Assembly (NCBI RefSeq): GCF_003025615.1
Contig: NZ_PYMJ01000004.1
Span: forward strand, 124,001-188,000
Origin: Photobacterium frigidiphilum
GTDB taxonomy: Bacteria; Pseudomonadota; Gammaproteobacteria; Enterobacterales; Vibrionaceae
DNA length: 64,000 nucleotides
Direction: 5' to 3'
Positions 34,501 through 41,747 of the stretch are shown piece by piece. The notes below the pieces were generated by a model that was not told where the DNA came from, did no database searches, and was given only the letters and a program-made list of their open reading frames with translations. Every line of letters starts with the position of its first letter. The first letter of the stretch is position 1. Both the position numbers and the translations under genes were made by a program.

Positions 34501-34651
34501 AGTGCTAGTACGTTCTGAAGGGGAAATTTACACCTTCAGCATCAATGAGCAAAGTGAACTAGATATGCCAGAGTCGTTAGCCGATGAAGCAACCATTATT
34601 AGCTACGTGCATGCACATCATAGCTACCTACTTGGCAAAGTGGACGTATAG
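31508..34651 (+). CDS. ygfK: YgfK, putative selenate reductase / molybdenum hydroxylase electron-transfer subunit
   Basis: 1047 residues, colinear with E. coli YgfK (1032). Order: dihydropyrimidine-dehydrogenase-like TIM-barrel part with PVGPAAGPHTQLAQNIV; a Cys-rich cluster region (CYVAPCVTACP near 456, CDHQCQYNC); two dinucleotide domains like the glutamate synthase small subunit (GAGPSGLSAAYF near 558, VVGAGNTAMD near 694); and C-terminal 4Fe-4S motifs CLECSYVCSKCVDVCP (913) and CNECGNCAQFCP (953). It probably passes electrons between NAD(P)H/FAD and iron-sulphur centres for the XdhD-type enzyme. First gene of a five-gene operon. Confidence 0.95.
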   Translation: MGDIMRPVPFGELLNRMFSEYKESKSIFGIPSKQFYRKENAKSLSVWGEHCETPVGPAAGPHTQLAQNIVCSWLAGGRFMELKTVQKLDQLEIAKPCIDAEDECFNTEWSTEFTLVKAYDEYLKAWIALHLLEEVFDPRTEGEDKSFVFNMSVGYDLAGIETAPMQKYIDDMVDSSQHENFHAYVAELKTFINDPEFIKTYGFEHRLARLESLPASISTQLTRGVTLSTMHGCPPNEIEAICRYMIADKHINTFVKLNPTLLGYTRVRSIMDNAGFDYISLSEEAFSHDLQIEPAKAMLHRLVDLGKEKGIGFGVKLTNTLGTLNKKGRLPDKEMYMSGRALFPLSINVALELSREFNGTLPISYSGGASKFNIKEIFETGIRPITMATDLLKPGGYLRLADCAKELETSSEWGMGKVDLVKLEALAAKSLVAEYTQKEWRGPEEISVKKALPLTDCYVAPCVTACPISQDIPEYIRLMGLSQYTEALEVIYSRNALPAITGHICDHQCQYNCTRRDYEGALNIREMKKVALAKGWEGYKAKWHAPDLDNEKHPVAVIGAGPSGLSAAYFMARAGHPVTVFEKEHNAGGVVKNIIPQFRIPAEVIQHDIDFVQDHGVNIEYGCNPHMTVDTLKSSGFKYVCLGIGADKGNPMSLTGDNTNVFKSLEFLRSFNDGEFTASPGHAPMHALGKHVAVVGAGNTAMDSARAALQVDGVETVTVLYRRTLAEMPAYKDEYDEAVEDGVKFMFLTNPEEFNADGTVVARVMKLGEPDEKGRRRPVATDETVELHVDALITAVGEQSNRDALTRIGIPMGEDGWPVVNSETGETSVENVFLMGDASTGPSSIVSAISGGRKAATTILAREAQNDELIAVKSDVQVDDIYARKGEIQVKLIEANTLEIDDHEAFIQQESQRCLECSYVCSKCVDVCPNRANISLPIPGFRDQFQTIHLDAYCNECGNCAQFCPWDSKPYKDKFTLFNLRDDFTNSTNAGFYIEGTEVLVRSEGEIYTFSINEQSELDMPESLADEATIISYVHAHHSYLLGKVDV

Positions 34652-34666
34652 GTAAGGAGTAAGGGA

Positions 34667-35995
34667 ATGTTATTACTTAAAAACGCAACTGCTGTGCAAT
34701 TTGAACCTGCATTTATTAAAGAAGGCGTCGATATTGCGATTGATGGCAGCACAATTAAAGAAGTTGGCGCTAATCTTTCAATGAAATATCCAGATGCCAT
34801 CGTAAAAGAGATGCATGGCAAGCTCGTTATGCCAGGTTTGGTGTGTTCACACAACCATTTCTACTCAGGGTTAGCCCGTGGCGTAATGGCTGATATTAAA
34901 CCAAGCCCCGATTTTATCTCGATTTTGAAGAATCTATGGTGGCGTATGGATCGCGCCTTAGATGAAGAAGCGGTGTATTACAGCGGTTTAATTTGTTCAC
35001 TTGAAGCGATTAAAAGTGGTTGTACATCGGTTATCGATCACCATGCTTCACCGAATTACATTGGTGGTTCACTTAGTACGATGCGTAAAGGGTTCATAAA
35101 AGCAGGTCTTCGCGGCATGACTTGTTTTGAGACCACAGATCGCAATGGTGGCATGAAAGAGATGATGGCGGGCGTAGAAGAAAATATCGCTTTTGCTCAG
35201 CTGATTGATCGTGCAAAAGAAGAAGGCACTGAACCGTATTTGGTCGAAGCCCATATTGGTGCTCATGCACCGTTTACGGTAACTAACGACGGCTTAGCCA
35301 TGATGGCCGAAGCTGTGCAAGCGACAGGGCGTGGTATTCATGTGCATGTGGCAGAAGATCGCTACGACGTAACGCACAGCCACCATCATTATAGTCAAGA
35401 TATTGTAGAGCGCTTAGATAGCTTTGGGCTGATTAACGAGAAAACCTTGTTAGCACACGGCTTGTTCTTATCCGATCGTGATATCGATATTCTAAATGCG
35501 AAAGATGGTTTCTTGGTGCATAACGCACGTTCAAACATGAACAACAACGTAGGTTATAACAACAAGCTTACTCGTTTCAAAAATGTCGCTTTAGGCACTG
35601 ATGGAATAGGGGCGGATATGCTTGAAGAATTGAAGTTCTCGTTCTTTAAACACCGTGATGCTGGTGGTCCGTTATGGCCAGACAGTTTCATGAAGAACCT
35701 CTGGAATGGTAACGAGATTTTAGCCCGTAACTTTGGTGCTAAGTTCGGTCGACTTGAAGCAGGCAATAAGGCTGATTTAACAATCTTGGATTACACTAGC
35801 CCAACGCCATTTGTTGCTGATAACCTTGCAGGTCATGTCGCTTTTGGTATGAATGCGGGTAACGTGAACAGTGTGATGGTGGAAGGGCGCTTCGTATACG
35901 AAGACCGTGCATTCCCGTTTGATATCGCGCCCATTTATGCAGAAGCCAGCAAAGTGGCAGAGCGTTTATGGAAAACCATGGATCAATTAGACTAA
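34667..35995 (+). CDS. ssnA: SsnA, putative amidohydrolase
   Basis: 442 residues, same length as E. coli SsnA. Metal-dependent amidohydrolase: metal His in VCSHNHFYSGLARG, HIGAHAPF, HVHVAEDRYDV, LLAHGLFL, and catalytic Asp in ALGTDGIGADM. It resembles chlorohydrolase/guanine-deaminase enzymes and is thought to act on a purine-like ring; the substrate is unknown. In E. coli it lies in the same ygfK-ssnA-ygfM-xdhD set linked to selenium-dependent hydroxylases. Starts 15 bp after ygfK with AAGGAG. Confidence 0.94.
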   Translation: MLLLKNATAVQFEPAFIKEGVDIAIDGSTIKEVGANLSMKYPDAIVKEMHGKLVMPGLVCSHNHFYSGLARGVMADIKPSPDFISILKNLWWRMDRALDEEAVYYSGLICSLEAIKSGCTSVIDHHASPNYIGGSLSTMRKGFIKAGLRGMTCFETTDRNGGMKEMMAGVEENIAFAQLIDRAKEEGTEPYLVEAHIGAHAPFTVTNDGLAMMAEAVQATGRGIHVHVAEDRYDVTHSHHHYSQDIVERLDSFGLINEKTLLAHGLFLSDRDIDILNAKDGFLVHNARSNMNNNVGYNNKLTRFKNVALGTDGIGADMLEELKFSFFKHRDAGGPLWPDSFMKNLWNGNEILARNFGAKFGRLEAGNKADLTILDYTSPTPFVADNLAGHVAFGMNAGNVNSVMVEGRFVYEDRAFPFDIAPIYAEASKVAERLWKTMDQLD

Positions 35996-36009
35996 TGTGA
36001 GATCCCGTT

Positions 36010-38184
36010 ATGGATACGGTTAATACTAGATTCAAGCTGGCAGAAGCCACTGGAGAAGCGAAGTATATTGCCGACCGCCATTACGAAGGACTATTGGAAG
36101 GGCGGTTTTTCCGCTCTTCTTGTTCTAGAGGCGTAATTAAAGCGGTTTATGTGCCGGAATTACCTGAAGGCTACCATTTGTTTGGTGCCAAAGATGTTCC
36201 GGGACACAATGTATTGCCGATTGTTGAAATCGATTGGCCAGCATTCGCTGAAAAAGAAGTACGTTACGTTGGCCAAGTGATTTTCCTATTAGTTGGTCCT
36301 GTTCCTGATGTTATCGAGCAATTACTGCAACAAATAAAGGTAGAATATTCGCCGCTGACACCTGCTTATACTATTGAACAATCAAAAGCACTTATCGATG
36401 GCGCCATTCATTCAACAGACAATGTATTTGATACTCATGCGTTGACAAAAGGTGATATCGACGAGGGCTTTGCACAAGCAGTTACTATTATTGAAGAAAC
36501 ATGCAGTACGGGTTATCAAGAACATATTTACTTAGAAACCCAAGGTGTTGTTGGTTACCCACAAGATGGCAAAGTGGTTATAGAAGGTTCGATGCAGTGC
36601 CCGTGGTATGTGCATCACTGTATGGCTGTCGTGCTTGGTCATGATCATGTGCGTGCGATTCAATGCCCAACGGGTGGCGGCTTTGGTGGTAAGGAAGATT
36701 ACCCTGATGTACTCGCCGGTCCGTTAGCTGTTGCGGTAGAAAAGCTGCAACAACCGATTCGAATTGTATTAGAACGCAGTGAAGATATTGCGTTTACCTC
36801 CAAGCGACACCCTGTCGCATTTCACTACCGTACAGGTATTGATAAGCATGGAAACATTGTCGCGATGGACGTGACATTCGATGTAAATTCCGGTGCTTAC
36901 CTTAGCCTTTCCGGTATTGTGCTTCAGCGTTCGATCACAACTGTCACCAATGTGTACGATATTCCTAATGTACGTGTCGAAGGGCATGCTTGGGCAACCA
37001 ATACTGTGCCGACAGGTGCATTCCGTGGATTTGGCTCACCGCAGACTTGTTTCTGCATCGAAACTCACCTTAATCACGTTGCAAAGCAATTGGGGCAAGA
37101 TCCTGCAGCCTTTAAGCAACGTCATTTTTTACAGTCAGACTCGACCACATTAACGGGCGCGAAGATCTTTGGTGATCTGGTGCTCGATCAAATGATGGCA
37201 CGTATTACTGACTTATCGGACTACTCTCAAAAAACACGATCTTACTTGGATCAAGCGCCGAATACAGCAACCCGTAAAGGGATTGGTATGGCTATTTTCC
37301 AGCATGGTTGTGGCTTTGCGGGAGATCTAGAAGATACCTTGGTACGCGCTAAAATACGCCTGATTAAAGAACCTGATGGCAATGTCTATATTTTGGCATC
37401 GAACACTGATATTGGTCAGGGGTTAAGCCTAACCTTCTGTAAAATTGTGGCAGATAGCCTCTGCAAACCGCTTGAATCGGTGCACCTAGCCATACCTGAT
37501 ACCGGTGTTGTGCCTGATTCTGGTCCTACTGTTGCTTCGCGCTCTATCGTTATTGTCGGCTATTTACTCGAAAAAGCAGCTGAAAAGCTGAAATCTTGCT
37601 GGGTAGAGGGTGAACATCAAGAGCTAGAAGAAGTTTATCGCAAGCCTGACTATCACGTATGGGATCAAAATACGTATCAAGGCAATGCCTACCAAGTGAC
37701 TAGCTATGGTGTGAATGTCGTGGAAGTTGATGTCGATATGGCAACAGGTGAAACACAAATAACGGGTGCATGGGCGGTATACGATATTGGGCGCGCGATT
37801 GATGCTCAGGTATTTAAAGGCCAAATTGATGGCGGGTTAGTGCAAGCTCTTGGCTATGGCAGCTGTGAAAAAATGGAGCTGACTAGCGATGGTGTGTTTG
37901 CTCAGAAGACCATGGCTGATTATGTGATTCCAACCGCACTGGATGTGCCATCAATTGAAAGTGATTTGGTGGATAATCCATACCCATATGGCCCTAATGG
38001 TGCCAAAGGGGGCGGTGAACTCACTCATAATGGCGGAGCCGCTGCATTTGCCGCTGCTGTTGAGTTAGCGATTGGTAAACCATTTTCATCTATTCCAGTT
38101 ACGCCCGAAAAAGTATGCGAAGCGCTATATGCAGAAAATACGGCGGTTGTTATAAAAGCGAATGAATCAGGGAGCGCAGTATGA
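36010..38184 (+). CDS. xanthine dehydrogenase-type molybdopterin-binding subunit
   Basis: 724 residues of the molybdenum hydroxylase large subunit. Moco and substrate motifs: CPTGGGFGGKEDYPDV (near 222), TGAFRGFGSPQ (335), TDIGQGLSL, and the catalytic Glu in GGGELTHNGG (near 665). It would hydroxylate hypoxanthine and xanthine to urate, or a related purine. Together with the next two genes it gives the Mo, 2Fe-2S and FAD subunits of a complete three-part enzyme. It is not XdhA or XdhD of E. coli by sequence; closer to XDH proteins in selenium-system loci (inference). Starts 14 bp after ssnA and overlaps the next frame at ATGA. Confidence 0.9.
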   Translation: MDTVNTRFKLAEATGEAKYIADRHYEGLLEGRFFRSSCSRGVIKAVYVPELPEGYHLFGAKDVPGHNVLPIVEIDWPAFAEKEVRYVGQVIFLLVGPVPDVIEQLLQQIKVEYSPLTPAYTIEQSKALIDGAIHSTDNVFDTHALTKGDIDEGFAQAVTIIEETCSTGYQEHIYLETQGVVGYPQDGKVVIEGSMQCPWYVHHCMAVVLGHDHVRAIQCPTGGGFGGKEDYPDVLAGPLAVAVEKLQQPIRIVLERSEDIAFTSKRHPVAFHYRTGIDKHGNIVAMDVTFDVNSGAYLSLSGIVLQRSITTVTNVYDIPNVRVEGHAWATNTVPTGAFRGFGSPQTCFCIETHLNHVAKQLGQDPAAFKQRHFLQSDSTTLTGAKIFGDLVLDQMMARITDLSDYSQKTRSYLDQAPNTATRKGIGMAIFQHGCGFAGDLEDTLVRAKIRLIKEPDGNVYILASNTDIGQGLSLTFCKIVADSLCKPLESVHLAIPDTGVVPDSGPTVASRSIVIVGYLLEKAAEKLKSCWVEGEHQELEEVYRKPDYHVWDQNTYQGNAYQVTSYGVNVVEVDVDMATGETQITGAWAVYDIGRAIDAQVFKGQIDGGLVQALGYGSCEKMELTSDGVFAQKTMADYVIPTALDVPSIESDLVDNPYPYGPNGAKGGGELTHNGGAAAFAAAVELAIGKPFSSIPVTPEKVCEALYAENTAVVIKANESGSAV

Positions 38185-38222
38185 ATATCAAGGAGAACAG
38201 TATAAATATCAAGGAGAAAAAT

Positions 38223-38705
38223 ATGAAAATTGAATTTTTCCTTAATAATGAATGTGTCTCCGTGGATGCAGATCCGATGCAATCATTATTGAATACATTA
38301 CGCGGTAACCTGAAAAAGACAGCAACGAAAGAAGGTTGTGGTGAAGGTGAGTGTGGGGCGTGTTCTGTTATATTTAATGGACAACTGGTTAACGCTTGCA
38401 TGATGCCTACTGCGCAAGCGGAAGGCGCAAATATCATGACGCTCGAAGGCTTAAGGCAAACCGCTAAAGGTCAGTGCGTGATTGATGCGCTATTAGAAGC
38501 AAAAGGGGTGCAATGTGGGTTTTGTACACCAGGAATGGTCTTAGCGTTGTATGTATTATTAAATGGTCGAAGCGATCCGACACAGCACCCAACTGAAAAA
38601 GAAATTCGTACCGCGATTTCAGGTAACCTCTGCCGTTGTACGGGTTATGGGATGATTATCGACGCGGCGAATATTGCGGCCACTAAAGGGGAAGGATTAT
38701 GGTAA
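38223..38705 (+). CDS. 2Fe-2S subunit of the molybdenum hydroxylase
   Basis: 160 residues with both 2Fe-2S clusters: plant-ferredoxin type CGEGECGACSVIFNG (about 38-52) and the helical-bundle cluster CGFCTPG (97) with CRCTG (137). It carries electrons from the Mo site to FAD. The start at 38223 is used because AAGGAGAAAAAT precedes it; an ATG at 38181 overlapping the upstream stop also has a perfect-looking downstream copy of the same leader (aatatcaaggagaa occurs twice), suggesting a small duplication of the ribosome site. Overlaps the FAD gene by 7 bp. Confidence 0.93.
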   Translation: MKIEFFLNNECVSVDADPMQSLLNTLRGNLKKTATKEGCGEGECGACSVIFNGQLVNACMMPTAQAEGANIMTLEGLRQTAKGQCVIDALLEAKGVQCGFCTPGMVLALYVLLNGRSDPTQHPTEKEIRTAISGNLCRCTGYGMIIDAANIAATKGEGLW

Positions 38706-39598
38706 CGGTATATCGTCCAGACACTTTAGAACAAGCATTAGACAAATTAGCCGTTGGTGAGCATACCTTATTTTCAGGTGGCACCGATTTAATGGTAAGG
38801 CACAGTGCACGACCGGGAATAACCCCTGATTTTAAGCACGATGTTGTCTTTCTTGATGCTATTGAAGAGCTACAACATATAACGCCGATTGAACTAGAGT
38901 CTGATTTGGGTACAGAGGCTGGTTTACAGTCTGGTTTATGTCAATCTGGTCTATGTATCGGCGCTGGTGTTAGCTTGCACGATATTGAAATTAATCCGCT
39001 AGTGCCAGATGTACTTCGTCAAAGTGTTGCTAATATTGCCGCGCCAGCATTGCGTAACCGCGCCACTATGGCGGGTAATATCTGTAATGCGTCACCCGCT
39101 GCAGATTCGTTACCTGCTTTGTATTTGCTTGATGCAAAGCTTGTTCTATCGTCGATTCATGGTCAACGTGAAATGCCGATAGCCAACTTTATTACCGGCC
39201 CTGGCAGAACGTGCTTACACCAAGGAGAAGTACTGACCCACGTGGTTATTCCTAAAGCAGATCTTCCCGTTACGTTCTATCACAAAGTCGGCACACGGGC
39301 GGCGAATGCTTTAACTAAACTGTCGGTTGCAGGGTTAGCAAAAGTTGAGCAAGGTAAAGTAGTAGATTGGCGAGTCGCGTTTGGGGCTGTGGGTCCAACC
39401 GTTGTGCGTAGCACTGTTTTAGAGCAGAAAATCATTGGTCAACCGGTTGAGATGCTACGTGAGCCGTTATTTATTGAAAATATACTGAGCGGCTACAGCA
39501 AAGTAATTTGTCCTATCGATGATCAACGTTCGACAGCGCAATATCGGCACAGGGCGTCACTGAATTTATTAGAACGCTGGTTAACTCAACTTGCCTAA
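38699..39598 (+). CDS. FAD-binding subunit of the molybdenum hydroxylase
   Basis: 299 residues of the CO dehydrogenase flavoprotein/XDH FAD domain: LFSGGTDLMVRH (pyrophosphate loop), RNRATMAGNICNASPAADSLPALYLLDAKLVL and KVGTRAANALTKLSVA. It receives electrons from the 2Fe-2S subunit and passes them to NAD+ or another acceptor. An unusual repetitive insert (SDLGTEAGLQSGLCQSGLCI) lies near residue 70. Last gene of the operon, followed by a terminator. Confidence 0.9.
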   Translation: MVTVYRPDTLEQALDKLAVGEHTLFSGGTDLMVRHSARPGITPDFKHDVVFLDAIEELQHITPIELESDLGTEAGLQSGLCQSGLCIGAGVSLHDIEINPLVPDVLRQSVANIAAPALRNRATMAGNICNASPAADSLPALYLLDAKLVLSSIHGQREMPIANFITGPGRTCLHQGEVLTHVVIPKADLPVTFYHKVGTRAANALTKLSVAGLAKVEQGKVVDWRVAFGAVGPTVVRSTVLEQKIIGQPVEMLREPLFIENILSGYSKVICPIDDQRSTAQYRHRASLNLLERWLTQLA

Positions 39599-39641
39599 GT
39601 AATGACCTAACTGTTTGTTCATTTATCGTCTGTTTTATCTT

Positions 39642-39680
39642 CAAGAGGTTGTTGCTCATGGCAATAGCCTCTTTTATTTT
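39642..39680 (+). terminator. terminator of the ygfK operon
   Basis: AAGAGG-T-TGTTGC and GGCAATAG-CCTCTT pair with a small loop, followed by TTATTTT. About 45 bp after the last stop. Confidence 0.75.
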
Positions 39681-39807
39681 AAGGTGTATAAAGGCAGCTA
39701 GAAGCTAGGATTAAAAACGTTCATCATAACCATCAGTAATCTGAATTGTAGGTGAGTGCAGATGATCATATAACGCGCATTATTGAAATACCCATAATGA
39801 AAATGTG

Positions 39808-40410
39808 ATGCAAAAGTTAATTGATGCACTAGATAAAAACGGTTACTACATCTGGGATGATTTTATGTCTGCTACGGAGGTTGAACAGCTCAAATCATGT
39901 CTGCCTGAAAATTGGAAACAAGCCTGTATTGGGCGTAATGATGACGTTACGCGAATTGAATCAATTCGTAGTGATAAAATTCACTGGCTAGCCTCAAATT
40001 TAGGCGAGCCAGTTCAGGTCTTTCTTAATCAAATGGAAAATATTCGTCATGAGGTAAACCAACATTTCTACCTTGGTTTATTTGAGTACGAAGCTCACTT
40101 TGCGAAGTATGAAGAAGGGGATTTCTATAAGAAGCACCTTGATTGCTTCCGTGGCAATGAAAATCGCCGATTAACCACTGTTTTTTATATGAACGACAGT
40201 TGGACTGAAGAAGATGGTGGCGAGCTGGTTGTTTATGATTTAGATGATAATGTAATTGCTAAATTTCCACCTAAATCTGGTCGCTTGTTTGTGTTTTTAT
40301 CTGAACAGTTCCCACACGAAGTATTACCTACCAATAAACAGCGATTTAGTATTGCAGGTTGGTTTCGTATTAACGGCGTGAAAGACAATGTTCTCGATAT
40401 CGCGCGGTAA
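39808..40410 (+). CDS. 2-oxoglutarate/Fe(II)-dependent oxygenase
   Basis: 200 residues of the prolyl-4-hydroxylase-like superfamily. The iron triad is HLD in KKHLDCF plus His in FPHEVLP, and the 2OG-binding Arg in RFSIAGWFR. Supporting strands: RRLTTVFYMNDSW, DGGELVVYD, PKSGRLFVFLS. It hydroxylates an unknown substrate (protein or small molecule). ATG at 39808 preferred to the GTG just before. Monocistronic, between the purine operon and an SDR gene on the other strand. Confidence 0.9.
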   Translation: MQKLIDALDKNGYYIWDDFMSATEVEQLKSCLPENWKQACIGRNDDVTRIESIRSDKIHWLASNLGEPVQVFLNQMENIRHEVNQHFYLGLFEYEAHFAKYEEGDFYKKHLDCFRGNENRRLTTVFYMNDSWTEEDGGELVVYDLDDNVIAKFPPKSGRLFVFLSEQFPHEVLPTNKQRFSIAGWFRINGVKDNVLDIAR

Positions 40411-40543
40411 TACCAATCTAGACTAGACAAATATCTGATCATTCACTTATCCAGAATGGTATGAAACGGACTGTGGTAAAGAAATTAATGGGGTCTGCTT
40501 TTATTTTAAAATGAACAGAGACCCTATTAAATTGATAACGAAT

Positions 40544-41209
40544 TTAATGGCGATTAATCGTAATATCTGAAACAAAACCGTGTTCAGTACCCACAAGCGC
40601 TTGTTTCAGCATGTGTGCGGCTTCTTCTGCTGTCATAAACGAAGAGGTATCAAATTCTTTCCCACTCGTTTTCCAGAAATCAGTTGCCATGCCGCCTGGG
40701 TAAACCGCGATAAGTTTCATTGGGCTGCCTTTCAGTTCTAGGCGAACCGATTCAACTAATCCACGTACCGCCCATTTTGCAGCGCAATAGGTTGATTCTT
40801 CAGCTTTAGCTGCTTGTGCTGCTGTCGACATTACAATGATTACATTGACTTTATGATTACGGTAACGCTTAACTAATTCGCGTAATAAGAAAATCGTTGA
40901 GGTCACGTTGTTTTGAATTAACTGGCTGATTGCTTCAGGATCTTGCTGTTCGATAGGGCCAAAATAACCACTGCCAGCACAATGAATAACAGTATCAGGC
41001 ACGCACTCTAAAGAATCTAATAGTGCTTCGACGTCTGTGGCTTTACCGAGGTCAGCTTGTTTAACCTGTACTTTTTCTGGCATATTGGCTGCAACGTTTT
41101 CAAGGCGTTGTGCATTTCGCCCTGTGATCAGTAATGGTTTTCCTTCAGTGCTGTATAAGTGTGCTAATGCTGCACCTAAACCGCTACTTGCGCCTGTAAT
41201 TACAATCAT
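40544..41209 (-). CDS. short-chain dehydrogenase/reductase
   Basis: 221 residues, classical SDR: TGASSGLG nucleotide motif at the start, catalytic Ser in IVMSTAAQ and YxxxK as YCAAK, then YPGGMATDF. It oxidises or reduces an unknown alcohol/ketone with NAD(P)H. Full length for the shortest SDRs. No linked pathway is evident; the tiny gene 41258-41398 lies just upstream on the same strand and may share its transcript. Confidence 0.92.
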   Translation of the reverse strand: MIVITGASSGLGAALAHLYSTEGKPLLITGRNAQRLENVAANMPEKVQVKQADLGKATDVEALLDSLECVPDTVIHCAGSGYFGPIEQQDPEAISQLIQNNVTSTIFLLRELVKRYRNHKVNVIIVMSTAAQAAKAEESTYCAAKWAVRGLVESVRLELKGSPMKLIAVYPGGMATDFWKTSGKEFDTSSFMTAEEAAHMLKQALVGTEHGFVSDITINRH

Positions 41210-41257
41210 AAAATGCCTTTATTAATGGGGTTTTGTTTAAAAAGACAAAGCCACGGT

Positions 41258-41398
41258 TTAATGATTTTCTTTATCTTCATTCTTTTTGTAATAGTTTTGA
41301 ATTTTTTGCTCAAAGAACTTAGTTAAAGTTAGGCCTGTCTTCTTTTTGATTAAGGCGGCAATGATAGCCAAAATAATGAATCCAAATACAACGCTCAT
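41258..41398 (-). CDS. 46-residue single-span membrane protein
   Basis: A small frame with a very strong ribosome site (AGGAGGGGTT before ATG at 41398). The product starts MSVVFGFIILAIIAALIKKK, one N-terminal membrane helix, followed by a basic amphipathic tail (FFEQKIQNYYKK) and an acidic end. No named family. Spacing to the SDR gene is 48 bp and both read the same way. Confidence 0.7.
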   Translation of the reverse strand: MSVVFGFIILAIIAALIKKKTGLTLTKFFEQKIQNYYKKNEDKENH

Positions 41399-41567
41399 AA
41401 CCCCTCCTAGGTGTACCTATGTTACTTGTTATACACTAATTACCCATTAATTATACCTTATGAATAATTGATTTCATGGTGACGGGCCTGTTATTGGGAT
41501 TGTGATCAAGGTACTTGAAAAACAGCCACCGCTTTGATTATAATTCCACCATCATATCTATCGGAGC

Positions 41568-41740
41568 TAACGCCATAATGAACAACTAACTTACCGACAT
41601 CCAATGACTATTCATTATTTGGACACTCGGGGTTAGTGGGCGTTACTTTGTCACAGCACAGTTATATCTTGCTTCTTCTTGCGGCAATCACACCGAAGTA
41701 ACGGCTTAGACCCCTTTTACATTTCATTCGTAAGGGGAGG
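41568..41740 (+). promoter_or_regulatory. attenuator-like leader of the ABC-F gene
   Basis: The leader contains two tiny frames, MNN (41578-41589) and MTIHYLDTRG (41604-41636). A hairpin is closed by TAACGCC (41568-) and GGCGTTA (41638-), with inner CTAAC/GTTAG and TCCAA/TTGGA pairing. CGTTACTT (41641) can instead pair with AAGTAACG (41697-), so the two structures exclude one another. A third hairpin, CCCCTTTTAC/GTAAGGGG (41711-41737), covers the ribosome site AGGGGAGG. This is the layout of ribosome-mediated attenuation, as known for antibiotic-induced ABC-F genes; it is inferred for this gene. Confidence 0.6.
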
Positions 41741-41747
41741 TATTCTT

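Noticed and set aside
41568..41647. attC site upstream of the ABC-F gene
   Set aside because: TAACGCC/GGCGTTA ends resemble attC arms, but the downstream alternative pairing, mini-frames and hidden ribosome site fit a leader attenuator better.
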